64,000 bases of DNA, taken from the NCBI GenBank assembly GCA_035696365.1, contig DASRQS010000050.1, positions 1-64,000 on the forward strand. Direction: 5' to 3'. Source of the stretch: JALYLC01 sp035696365 (GTDB lineage Bacteria; Actinomycetota; Thermoleophilia; Gaiellales; JALYLC01). Positions 50,764 through 58,971 of this stretch are shown piece after piece. The notes beneath the pieces are model-generated. The model saw only the letters and a list, made by a program, of their open reading frames with translations. It did no database searches and was not told the DNA's origin. Position 1 is the first letter of the stretch; every line of letters starts with the position of its first letter. The translations under genes were made by a program, and so were the position numbers.

Positions 50764-51189
50764 CTACGCCAAGCTTGCGTCCGGCTCCAGCTCGACCGTC
50801 ACGAACGGCGTTCCGTAGCTGCGATCGAAGACGAACATCTCGACCACGACGTCCGGGTCGAACATGATCTGGCTCTGGTAGGTCAGCACCTTCCGCGCGG
50901 TCAGCTCCTCGATCATGTCGACGATCCGCCGGGTCATCTCGTTCTCGAACTGCTGGCGGAACTCACGCACCAGATCGTGACGGCCGAAGTCGAGCATGGT
51001 CCGCTCGGCCTGTGTCAGGCCCTCGCGCATCACGATCAGGAGCATGTCGTCGAACATGTACGACTTCGTGCTGATCGGTCCCTTGCCGAACGCTGCCTTC
51101 TGCATGGCCGCCATGCTGGTCGACAGCCGCCGCAGCAGCGACCGCTCCTGCTCGCCGGCAGTCGGTGCCGCATCGTTGGAAACGCTCAT
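50764..51189 (-). CDS. DUF2294-like protein
   Basis: 141 residues. The core GPISTKSYMFDDMLLIVMREGLTQAERTML, followed by a predicted helix with RREFRQQF-like charge pattern and VLTYQSQIMFDPDVVVEMFVFD, follows the DUF2294 family order (about 110 residues). The function is unknown; members often sit near sigma-regulation or stress genes, which fits the STAS, ANTAR and GGDEF neighbours. ATG 51189 has an AAGGGGGG Shine-Dalgarno. Confidence 0.75.
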   Translation of the reverse strand: MSVSNDAAPTAGEQERSLLRRLSTSMAAMQKAAFGKGPISTKSYMFDDMLLIVMREGLTQAERTMLDFGRHDLVREFRQQFENEMTRRIVDMIEELTARKVLTYQSQIMFDPDVVVEMFVFDRSYGTPFVTVELEPDASLA

Positions 51190-51403
51190 CGGCCCCCCTT
51201 TCGTGGAGTGACCGATCCTACGATGATCGCAGGGGGAGCGAGCTGACCGGGGCGGTCGCGGTGACCGCCTTGTATCGTCCTATGTGCGGCCCCAACCCCT
51301 GGCGCGTGCTGCCTTCCCCAAGACGTCGGAAGGCGACGAGTACGCGATGCGCGGCGACAGGCGGGCCTGATGCCAGGGGTGACGAGTTGAGAAGGGGAGC
51401 GGC

Positions 51404-51909
51404 GTGCCGAGTCATTTCGGCGACTGTGCGCCTCGCGAGTGGGAACAGCAGTGTCTCTCGCGCGACGCGAACGAGGTGTCGGTGCGTGTGACTTCCGCCC
51501 TGCCTCCGGCGCGGCTCATGCTCCATTGCGAATGCGGGGATACCGCCTGCGCGGACCGTGTGTCGATGACCCGCACCGACTACGAAGCCGTGCGCGCCTA
51601 TGGAAGTCGCTTCCTGATCCGCGTGAATCACGAGGACCCGGGGAGCGTCGCGGTGCTCAGCGAGAACGCGCCCTCGACATCACGCTGCGCCGCTTCGCCG
51701 AGTATCACGACCTCCAGGGTGCCTTCGGCCGCCGCGCGCAGACCGAGCGTGCCAAGGGCATCCTGATGGAGCGGCATCAGATCGGTGAGCGCCAGGCGTT
51801 CGCGATGATGCGCGACCACGCCCGCCGCGGGGGGCACAAGCTCATCGACATCGCCCAGGCCATCAACTCGGGGCATGTGATACTCGCGCCCACGGCCGGC
51901 GCCTCCTAG
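51404..51909 (+). pseudogene. ANTAR-domain protein with frameshift
   Basis: From GTG 51404 (Shine-Dalgarno AAGGGGAG) the first frame gives a small Cys domain (LHCECGDTACADRVSMTRTDYEAV, ending SVAVLSENA) common in actinobacterial ANTAR proteins. Near 51665-51675 the continuation moves to another frame: ALDITLRRFAEYHDL, then the ANTAR core TERAKGILMERHQIGERQAF and KLIDIAQAIN, stopping at 51907-51909. ANTAR domains bind paired RNA hairpins to antiterminate transcription. A 1-nt indel explains the break; it may be a real mutation or an assembly error. Confidence 0.7.
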
Positions 51910-54026
51910 CGGATCTCGACGCCGCTCGGCTTGGGGTCGTCCTCGTCCTCGAAATGGTGCACCCCGGGGTGGAGGAGCGTCGGGCGCCCTTGAGCGGACG
52001 GGGATTCCACGGCGGCCCCTCCACGAGTCTCGCTCCTCGGGTCACTCACGGTGATCCGGTCGCGGCCTGCCTCCTTGGAGACGTAGAGGCACCGATCGGC
52101 GAGCTGCAGAAGCTGCTCGAGCGTGCCCGCGCAGCTGGCGTCGGTGACGCCGAAGCTGGCTGTGAAGCTCGGATGGCCGCCCGTGTGGGAATCGGCGAGG
52201 CGTGTCCGGATGCGTTCGAGCACTGTCACGGCCTCGTGCCGGTCGAGCTCGGAAATCACGATCACGAACTCCTCGCCGCCCCAGCGGGCTACGACGTCGG
52301 GCTCGCGGAGAACGTCCTGGACGACCTGTGAGAAGACGCGCAGCGCACGGTCGCCCGCCTCATGGCCATGGGTGTCGTTGAGCTTCTTGAACTGGTCGAG
52401 ATCGGCGATCGCGAGCGCGAAGTGCTGGCGGTGCTTGATCAGGTTGCGGAGCTTGCCCTCGAGCGTGCGACGGTTGACGAGGCCGGTGAGGCCGTCGGTC
52501 GATGCCTGTAGCTGGCTCCTCTGGAAGGCGCGCACGGTTCCGATGCGTGCTCCTGCCTGAGTCGCGAGGGTCGTCAGCTGGGCCACTTGCAGCGCGCTGG
52601 GCGGCTGGCCCTCCGGGCCCGTGGCGTGCAGCACGCCGAGTGCGCGGCCCATGAACCCGACGGGCACGCAGACGGCCGAGCAGGCGCCGCCGGGCCGGTC
52701 GCGGAGCTTGGGGCAGGCGTTGAGCGCCTCGCTGGAGTCGAAGACGACGGGGTTGCCGCGCCGGACTGCGACGCAGGAGAACGGCGATTCGACCGGGCAG
52801 GCGGGAGCGCCGGATGTGGGGCTGCAGGCGGACCGCTCGAGGTGCGCGCGACTGGAGTCGGAAAGCAGCAGCTCCATGGGCGCTTCGGGCGCGACCTCGA
52901 TCATCGCGCGCTCAACGACGTCGTAGGTCGCGCTCTCCTCGTCGGCCATCTCGAGCGCCTCGATCAGCTGGCTGCCGAACACGTCGCGCTGGGCCTGCTG
53001 GCTCAGCTCGTGCTGGAGCCGCACGCGGTCGCTGATGTCGCGTGCGTTGAGCACCACACCGCGAACGTGCCGGTCGTGGCGGAGATCGGTCAGGTACGCC
53101 TCGAGATGCCGCCAATCGCCCGCCGCGTTGCGCATGCGAAGGACGAGCTGCAACGGCCGGCCTTCGCGCTCGGCCTCGGTCACCAGCGTCCTGTCGTCAT
53201 CGTGGACGAAGCGCAGCCAGCCGTCGCCGAGCAGCTCGCTCTGAGGCCGGCCGAGCGTGCTCGTGACCGACTTGCTGACGTACCGGCACCCCTGCGCGAG
53301 CACGAACACGAGATCGGTCGAGGAGCTGACGAGGCTGCGGAAGTGCTCGGTCTGGCGGCGAGTGGCGGCGATCAGCGCCCAGGCGAGCAGGAGCGAGACG
53401 ATCAGCCCCCCGGCCGCGAGCAGCAACTGGATCGTGATCAAGCGGGAGATGTTGTCGTCGGCCCGCTGGCCGATCGTGCGCGCGGCGTTGAGCGAGACGT
53501 TGGAGGTGACCGCGGCCACGATGCGCAGCCGCATGGTCGGGTCCCGCTCGGTGATGTGCTCGTGCGCCGTGAGACGGACGGCCGAGACGTCGCGGCCCGC
53601 GAGCACCGCTCTTCCGGTCGCCGCGAGGTCGCGCACCAGCCGTTGCTCCTGCTCGAGCTCGCCGCGCGCGGTCGGGTCCGTGGTCGCCGTGACGGTCGTG
53701 TCGTCGTCGTCGCCGTTGACCGCCGGTGCGACTCCGCCGTGGATGAGTACCTGAGCGCTCGTGGCCATCAGCGCGGCCGTGCGAGCCGGGTCGGCGTTCT
53801 CCCCCGCACGCACCAGCAGGATCTCCTGCACATAGCGCTCCGCAAGCGTGCGCTGGCGGGCGGCCACCTGAACGACCGTGGCCCCGTGCCGCGACCGCTC
53901 GGTCGCGCGGATCGACAGGAACGCGCTCACTCCGGAGATCAGCGCGATCGTCACCAGGATCGCGATCATCGGCCGGCGAGAACGCTCTGCGAACGGCTGG
54001 AACGTGCGTGTCGAGCGCAGCTTCAC
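51906..54026 (-). CDS. Membrane diguanylate cyclase: PilJ-like, PAS, GAF and GGDEF domains
   Basis: 706 residues. Helices at about 20-40 and 198-222 bracket an extracytoplasmic sensor with the PilJ-type VVQVAARQRTLAERYVQEIL. A PAS domain (230-335), a Cys-rich GAF-like domain (350-505) and a GGDEF domain follow. RWGGEEFVIV (GGEEF 583-587) is an active-site sequence and RxxD (574-577) a product-inhibition I-site, so it should make c-di-GMP. ATG 54026 overlaps the cupredoxin gene stop (ATGA), coupling the two. Confidence 0.92.
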   Translation of the reverse strand: MKLRSTRTFQPFAERSRRPMIAILVTIALISGVSAFLSIRATERSRHGATVVQVAARQRTLAERYVQEILLVRAGENADPARTAALMATSAQVLIHGGVAPAVNGDDDDTTVTATTDPTARGELEQEQRLVRDLAATGRAVLAGRDVSAVRLTAHEHITERDPTMRLRIVAAVTSNVSLNAARTIGQRADDNISRLITIQLLLAAGGLIVSLLLAWALIAATRRQTEHFRSLVSSSTDLVFVLAQGCRYVSKSVTSTLGRPQSELLGDGWLRFVHDDDRTLVTEAEREGRPLQLVLRMRNAAGDWRHLEAYLTDLRHDRHVRGVVLNARDISDRVRLQHELSQQAQRDVFGSQLIEALEMADEESATYDVVERAMIEVAPEAPMELLLSDSSRAHLERSACSPTSGAPACPVESPFSCVAVRRGNPVVFDSSEALNACPKLRDRPGGACSAVCVPVGFMGRALGVLHATGPEGQPPSALQVAQLTTLATQAGARIGTVRAFQRSQLQASTDGLTGLVNRRTLEGKLRNLIKHRQHFALAIADLDQFKKLNDTHGHEAGDRALRVFSQVVQDVLREPDVVARWGGEEFVIVISELDRHEAVTVLERIRTRLADSHTGGHPSFTASFGVTDASCAGTLEQLLQLADRCLYVSKEAGRDRITVSDPRSETRGGAAVESPSAQGRPTLLHPGVHHFEDEDDPKPSGVEIR

Positions 54027-54472
54027 TTCACGACCAGCGTGGTGTGCATGCCCGAGAGGAAGTGGCCGGACATGTTGCAGAACAGCACGTAGCGCCCGGG
54101 GACGAGGCGCACCGCCAGGTCACGCAGCGTGCCGGTCGCGGCCGGCTCGAGCACGCCGACCTCGTGGCGCTGCAGACTCTCCTCGTCGACGGTCAGGCCG
54201 TCAGTCCGCATCGGCAAGGCCGGCTGATCGATCCGCACGACGAGCAACTCGTGTCCCACCGGGCCGCGATTGCGCACACGCAAGACGAGCGCGCCCGCTT
54301 CGAGTTGCTTCGGCGCCGTGATCTTGAAGTCGCTCTCGGTCACGCTCACGACCCGGTCGGATCCCGCCGACTCGTGACCTCCGCCGCAGCCTGCCACCAC
54401 GAGCGCGAGCACGGCTGCGCCGGCGGTCAGCCCGCACTGCGACCAGCGGCAGCGGATCGGCAGCATGTGCAT
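54023..54472 (-). CDS. Cupredoxin-like lipoprotein
   Basis: 149 residues. A lipoprotein signal with lipobox VAGC (about residues 25-28) anchors it outside the membrane. The C-terminal beta-barrel has a complete type-1 copper set: His in VGHELLVV, then Cys, His and Met in VLFCNMSGHFLSGMHTTLVV. Start ATG 54472 or 54466. The ATGA overlap with the diguanylate cyclase suggests that copper or redox state is sensed by this protein and passed to the cyclase (inference). Confidence 0.87.
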   Translation of the reverse strand: MHMLPIRCRWSQCGLTAGAAVLALVVAGCGGGHESAGSDRVVSVTESDFKITAPKQLEAGALVLRVRNRGPVGHELLVVRIDQPALPMRTDGLTVDEESLQRHEVGVLEPAATGTLRDLAVRLVPGRYVLFCNMSGHFLSGMHTTLVVK

Positions 54473-54711
54473 CCATCGGCACAAGCGCCGCGGGCCTGAA
54501 CCCCCAGCGATTCGGGAGGGAATCCGCGAGGCCGTTGGCGGGTTGGCGTTGACATCTGCAGAGTGCCGTCCGGCACCCCAAGAGCAGGTCAGCAGGGTTG
54601 GGAGAAGGACAGGATGCGCAAGCCGCTTCGTTTTCCTGCCGGCTGGGAACAACACGCGATGACCGACTGGGTTTGCGATGGACGCCCGCCGCCGTCGTGT
54701 CGGCGCGCGCC

Positions 54712-55230
54712 GTGACGCGCACGGTCGCGACGATCGGCGTCTACGGCTGGACGCTCGAGCGGTTCCTCGAGGCGCTCGGCCAGGCCGGCGTCGAACTGGT
54801 CGTCGACGTGCGCCAGCGGCGGGGAGTACGCGGTCGCGAGTACGCCTGGGCGAACGCGCGACGCCTCGAGACGGCGCTCGCAGACGCAGGCGTCCGGTAC
54901 TCGCACCACAAGGAGCTTGCGCCCACGACGGAGTTGCGGCACGTGCAGTATCGCGAGGACGACCGGCTCGGCGTTGGCAAGCGGTCGCGTCTCGAGCTGG
55001 CACCGGAGTACCGCGAGCGCTACCTGCACGAGATCCTCGACCGGGTCGATCTCGCACCGTTCGTCGCCGAGCTGCCGGTCGACGGGGCGCCGGCGCTCTT
55101 GTGCGTGGAGCGGGACCCGCAGGCGTGCCACCGCTCGCTCGTGGCGGAGCGCCTCGCGGAGCAGTACGGCGTCGGCGTCGTCCACCTGGTTCCCAATGGC
55201 AGCGAGCTAGGTCGGCTCTCCCAGGCGTGA
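54712..55230 (+). CDS. DUF488 family protein
   Basis: 172 residues. TIGVYGWTLERFLEAL, ELVVDVRQRRGVRGREYAW and ALLCVERDPQACHRSLVAERL are the conserved blocks of DUF488, a small alpha/beta family of unknown function with a conserved Cys-His (ACHR). GTG 54712 starts directly before the conserved core; GTG 54697 is an alternative. It overlaps the convergent M20 gene by 24 bp. Confidence 0.82.
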   Translation: MTRTVATIGVYGWTLERFLEALGQAGVELVVDVRQRRGVRGREYAWANARRLETALADAGVRYSHHKELAPTTELRHVQYREDDRLGVGKRSRLELAPEYRERYLHEILDRVDLAPFVAELPVDGAPALLCVERDPQACHRSLVAERLAEQYGVGVVHLVPNGSELGRLSQA

Positions 55231-56331
55231 GGCGGCGAGCGCAAGCACGCGCGCACTCGTGAGCGCGGCGTCTACGCCGTCCTCGGAGGCGAATTGCGCT
55301 GCGCCTTCGTCCGTGTGGAACGCCCAACCGCCCTCGCGTCCCACTCCGATCAGTGCCGAGGGCACGGCGTTGGAGATGTTGCCGAAGTCGGTCGCGAACG
55401 GCAGTGGTGGCGGATCGGGCACGAAGCCCGTCCGGCCGGCAGCCCGGAATGCTGCCTCGACGGCCGCGGCGACGCCGGGATCGGGTTTCACCCCTTGCAC
55501 GATCTTGCCTTCCGACCACCCGCCGGAGGGAACGGCGTCACGGATGTCCGCGGAGAGCCTCGCGAGCTCGTCGGCGCCCTCGGCAAACAGCAGGACGGTC
55601 GCCTCGAGGTAGAGCCCGGTGCCCTCCTCGACGTCTCCGTCGAACGTCACGTGCTCGAGCATCAGCCTGTCCGCGGGATGCGACTCGGTCGCGGATGCGA
55701 GCGCGCGAAGCGCAACGAGCGGTGCCTGCACCGCGTCGCTGCGAAGCGAGCGGGCCCCTGCCACGGCGAGCCGGTCTCGTCGCATCCAGAGCGATCGCAA
55801 GTTGACCGTGTCGAGGAACTCGGGGTGACAGTAGAGAGCCGCGTCGACGTCGTTCCAGAGCCCGGCTTCCAAGGAGAGCAGCTTCCCGCCGGAGCGTGCG
55901 ACAGTGCCCGGGGCGTGGATCTCGTCCGACGGGCATCCGATCACGACGATCGAGCCCGCGAGCTCGGCGCGCAGCTCCGCGAGCGCCGCCGCAGCGGCGA
56001 CGACGGAGCCGGCGATCGGGCCATGGCCGCACGAGTGCGTCGCCCGGATCGAGCCGTCCTCTGCCACTGCCGGAACGGCGTCATAGAGCGCGACGATGCC
56101 GACGGTGCGGCCAGGACGGCCACCCACGAGCACGGCGCGAAACGCCGTCTCCATGCCGCCCGCACCGACTTGGACGTCGAGCCCTTCGCCCGCCAGCGTG
56201 TCCGCGAGATACGACGCGCAGACATGTTCCTCGTGGCCAAGCTCGGGGTGGCCGTGCACGAAGTCGATCACCGACCGAGCGAGCTCCTCCTTGCCGTCCA
56301 CCGCTGCGAGCACGCGTGCGTCGTCGATCAT
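55207..56331 (-). CDS. M20 family amidohydrolase (AbgB/M20D-like)
   Basis: 374 residues. FVHGHPELGHEEHVCASYLADTL is typical of M20D amidohydrolases; GIVALYDAVP and ATHSCGHGPIAGSVV provide the metal-binding Asp/His region, and CPSDEIHAPGT the catalytic Glu. It would hydrolyse N-acyl or aminobenzoyl amino acids. ATG 56331 follows GATGAT by 6 nt. In the first metal site YDAVP replaces the usual H-x-D-x-P/MDALP, as in other AbgB-like members. Confidence 0.87.
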   Translation of the reverse strand: MIDDARVLAAVDGKEELARSVIDFVHGHPELGHEEHVCASYLADTLAGEGLDVQVGAGGMETAFRAVLVGGRPGRTVGIVALYDAVPAVAEDGSIRATHSCGHGPIAGSVVAAAAALAELRAELAGSIVVIGCPSDEIHAPGTVARSGGKLLSLEAGLWNDVDAALYCHPEFLDTVNLRSLWMRRDRLAVAGARSLRSDAVQAPLVALRALASATESHPADRLMLEHVTFDGDVEEGTGLYLEATVLLFAEGADELARLSADIRDAVPSGGWSEGKIVQGVKPDPGVAAAVEAAFRAAGRTGFVPDPPPLPFATDFGNISNAVPSALIGVGREGGWAFHTDEGAAQFASEDGVDAALTSARVLALAASRLGEPT

Positions 56332-56815
56332 CGGCCGATCATCTCATTCCGCCACCGGCCTCGGGAGCATCGTCCGTGTGCTCGGTGGCCGAGGATCCGA
56401 GTCGTGCCGCCTTCAGCAACGGCTTGTTGCGTCTGAGTTCCTCCCACCTCGTGCGGACCACCAAGACCTCGGAGGTCGGCGCCACCCAGCGATACGACCA
56501 TGGTGTGTCCGGCGTGTGGCCACCGATGGTCGCTTTAACCCGAACGCGTCGCGATGCATCAGTACTATGTCCGCTCGCCTGCGCGAGGAGATCGAGATGA
56601 TCGTTGACGAAGGCCCGTTCAAACCCGACGACGAGGAGTGGGATGAGCGCGTCAAGAGCCATCGGTCGCCTTCGGGTAGTCACGTAACCCGACCGAGTGG
56701 CACCGGAACATCGGCAAGCGTGCGGAAGTGTTGTCCGCCGCCCGCAGCGGGCTATGGCAATGACAGTGCTGTTCGTTGTAACTATTCCGACTGCTTGATT
56801 TAGAGGAGACTGAGC
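56332..56815. other. 484-bp gap with only weak ORFs
   Basis: It contains the M20 gene promoter at its left end and the GFA gene leader at its right end. Two short frames exist (minus 56339-56683, plus from 56570), but neither has recognisable protein features or a convincing start. G+C falls noticeably toward the right end (TATGGCAATGACAGTGCTG onward), marking the edge of atypical DNA. Confidence 0.45.
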
Positions 56816-57208
56816 ATGGACCGATTCACCGGCGGTTGTCTATGCGGCGACGTCCGAATTGTGGCGTCGGGGCTCCCATACCGGGTCGGCGTTTGTCACT
56901 GTCTCGACTGCCGCAAGCATCACGGGGCGCTTTTTCACGCTTCCGCGGTGTTCCCTCAGGATGCCGTAACGATCGATGGCGAAACACGCGACTACGCCGG
57001 GCGGTTTTTCTGTGCCCGCTGCGGCTCGACCGTTTTCGGACGCAGCGCAGACGAAATCGAAGTGAACCTCGGGTCCCTGGATGCCCCTGACCAGTTGATG
57101 CCAACCTACGAAAGCTGGGTCGTCCGTCGCGAGTCCTGGTTGCCGCCGTTTCCGCTCACGAGACGATATGACCGCGATCGTGGCGACACGGGTCGCTTTG
57201 AGGAGTAG
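56816..57208 (+). CDS. GFA family protein (CENP-V/glutathione-dependent formaldehyde-activating fold)
   Basis: 130 residues. Zinc ligands occur as GGCLCGDVR, CHCLDCRKHHGAL and CARCGST, the full GFA pattern. ATG 56816 has a GAGGAG Shine-Dalgarno. The gene is clearly less GC-rich than its neighbours (codons such as ttt, cat and ata appear), so it is probably recently acquired. The catalytic role in GFA relatives is mostly unproven. Confidence 0.9.
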   Translation: MDRFTGGCLCGDVRIVASGLPYRVGVCHCLDCRKHHGALFHASAVFPQDAVTIDGETRDYAGRFFCARCGSTVFGRSADEIEVNLGSLDAPDQLMPTYESWVVRRESWLPPFPLTRRYDRDRGDTGRFEE

Positions 57209-57385
57209 GTCGCACGAACGGCGCGAAGGCGCAGTTACGAGGTGACGAGAGGGACGTACAGCCACGGCTTGGGCTGTCGCCGGGCTCAGGCCGATCGAGC
57301 TGCACGCTGCCCGCCACACCTTCGCGTGTTCGTCGGCGGCGTGCTCGCGGACTGGCTGGTCGTCATCGCGGCGTCGACTTGTCCA

Positions 57386-57620
57386 CTACGCAACCGCCGA
57401 CTGCCGCCCGCGCACTTCGACCTCCCCGACCGGGCGGAGATCGTCCGGTGGACGCAGGAGCGCCGCAGCCGTCGACTCCGAGAGGGGGATCGGGCCGGCG
57501 AGCGTCTTTTGTCAGGCTCTCGATGCGCGAGGCGGTGTTGACGGTGTCTCCGTGCACGGTGTACTCGAGCCGGCGGAGCGAGCCGACGTTCCCGGACATG
57601 AACGGTTCCTGCCCGCCGCG
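57386..57620 (-). pseudogene. Remnant of a class III adenylate/guanylate cyclase
   Basis: FMSGNVGSLRRLEYTVHGDTV followed by NTASRIESLTKD is the central core of a class III nucleotidyl cyclase. The expected C-terminal end (IPLSESTAAALLRPPDDL, then RPVGEVEVRGRQSAVA) lies in a different frame and ends at TAG 57386-57388, so a frameshift separates them. The upstream part of the catalytic domain, including the metal-binding Asp region, is absent or scrambled. Confidence 0.75.
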
Positions 57621-58132
57621 ATGATGTGGGGCCATAGCTTCGCGAATTCGAACGGGCATCCCTCGGCGGCTCAAGGCGGGATCTTCGGCGTCCCAGATCT
57701 GCTCTGCCGCGATGGGGGAGGTGAGCACATTCGCGCGAACGCAAAAAGGGGGGTGCGGTGTCGTACCGGCCGCGCGGCCACCAGGCGCCGCGCCCACCGC
57801 GGCCGGGCGCTCGAGTTGGCTCGGCCGCGTGCTCGACGGCTCCACGTTGGCCACCGCTAGCCGTCGAGTGGCGCCATCCACCCGCGCCCTCGTTGTCCGG
57901 TTGGTCCCCCGCCCGACGTCCGCTCGGGCTCGGGCAGCAGCGGCACCAGCTCGCGGGCCACGCCCTCGCTGGCTGGGCAGTCGTCATATGACGACTCGGC
58001 GAGCACGGCATCGACGCGGGCGGCCCGGAGCGGTGGTAGCCGTCGTCCCGCAGGCGCTCGGGCAGCGGGGCCAGCTCGCGCCACGCCCTCACTCGTGGGT
58101 CGATCCGCAACCGCGCGGAAGCGCCTGCGCTA
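57621..58132. other. Degenerate region without intact genes
   Basis: No frame shows protein-like sequence or a plausible start. It probably contains eroded upstream parts of the cyclase gene. Related but unordered phrases recur (for example CGAGTCGTCATATGACGACTCG-like symmetry near 57985), and nothing can be assigned. Confidence 0.4.
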
Positions 58133-58312
58133 CTAGCTGCTCCGCAGAGCCCAGACGATCGGGTAGGTGATCGCGAGCACGGCGGCCGCGAGGATGATTA
58201 CTCCCAGCCAGGCCCCGAGCGTGTGCCAAAGCAGGACGACGACGATCACGACGACGATGAACGCGAGGAGCGAGAGCGCCAGCGCCTTGCCCGGTGTGAG
58301 CCCATGCAGCAT
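58133..58312 (-). CDS. Small two-helix membrane protein, 59 residues
   Basis: Encodes MLHGLTPGKALALSLL and then two long hydrophobic stretches (LAFIVVVIVVVLLW and WLGVIILAAAVLAITYPIVW), ending ALRSS. It is judged real because TAGCCT (58319-58324) ends 6 nt before ATG 58312, the leaderless geometry used throughout this window, and because the hydrophobic pattern is unbroken. The function is unknown. Confidence 0.65.
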   Translation of the reverse strand: MLHGLTPGKALALSLLAFIVVVIVVVLLWHTLGAWLGVIILAAAVLAITYPIVWALRSS

Positions 58313-58753
58313 GCGGCAAGGCTACAGGGCGGCGAGGACGACCCCATCGGGCAAAGCGAACGTCAGGAACGCCCTTCCACCCGAAGATCGCAGATGCTTC
58401 CGCGATCTCGTCGGCACCCGCGCGGACTCGCCGAGAACGCCACCACGCCGTGCGAGACGCTCCGGGACGGCCGCTGCGCTCGCCAGAGTGCCCTGACGGC
58501 TACCCAGCCCCGACCGAGCCCTCGGCGCGGCCTGGCGGCGACGTGAGCGAGGAGTCATTCGTGCAGCGTCGAGGCCACGCAACCCCCGTCCACGACAGGG
58601 CTGGAGCCCTCGGTTCGGTACCAGCACCGGTACCAGCACGATCCGTCCTGGCGGAAGTGACGTCCTCGACGATCGGCTGACCGAGCTGGGCGAAGTCGAG
58701 ATCTCCATGAGCGCGCGCGATGCTGCCACTGCTCGAGAAATTCACGCTGGATC
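58313..58753. other. 441-bp gap, decayed sequence with a short tandem repeat
   Basis: No supported gene. It contains the promoter box of the 59-residue membrane protein at its left end and a 12-bp tandem repeat (GGTACCAGCACC/G) at 58617-58640. The AhpD-like remnant follows directly, so this may hold the eroded 5' part of that gene. Confidence 0.4.
58617..58640 (+). repeat. 12-bp tandem repeat
   Basis: GGTACCAGCACC is followed immediately by GGTACCAGCACG (11 of 12 positions identical). Confidence 0.6.
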
Positions 58754-58948
58754 ATGACAATCAGCGCCGCTGACATCTCCGAGGTTCGCACGCTCGGCGC
58801 GAGCGACGAGGCGATCGTCGATGCTTTCTACGTCGCGTACCTCTTCAACATCATCAATCGCATGGCCGATGCGCTCCGCTTCGAGATCGGAACGCAGTCG
58901 GACTTCGACAAGTCGACGAGGTCGATCCTCGGCCGCGGTTACCGGTAG
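58754..58948 (+). pseudogene. C-terminal fragment of an AhpD/carboxymuconolactone decarboxylase-like protein
   Basis: 64 residues. ASDEAIVDAFYVAYLFNIIN and RMADALRFEIGTQSDF correspond to the last third of alkylhydroperoxidase/CMD-family proteins. The N-terminal part with the CxxC active site is missing, so it cannot act as a peroxidase. No Shine-Dalgarno or promoter box precedes ATG 58754, which favours a remnant over a small gene. Confidence 0.6.
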
Positions 58949-58971
58949 TCGCATATGACGGAGGGGACCTC

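Noticed and set aside
54549..54554. TTGACA, a consensus -35 hexamer
   Set aside because: No acceptable -10 lies 16-18 nt downstream, and the nearest rightward gene starts about 160 bp away. It is likely chance.
56339..56683. 114-codon minus-strand frame before the M20 gene
   Set aside because: It has no -10 box or Shine-Dalgarno at its start and no recognisable features, and a competing plus-strand frame looks equally plausible.
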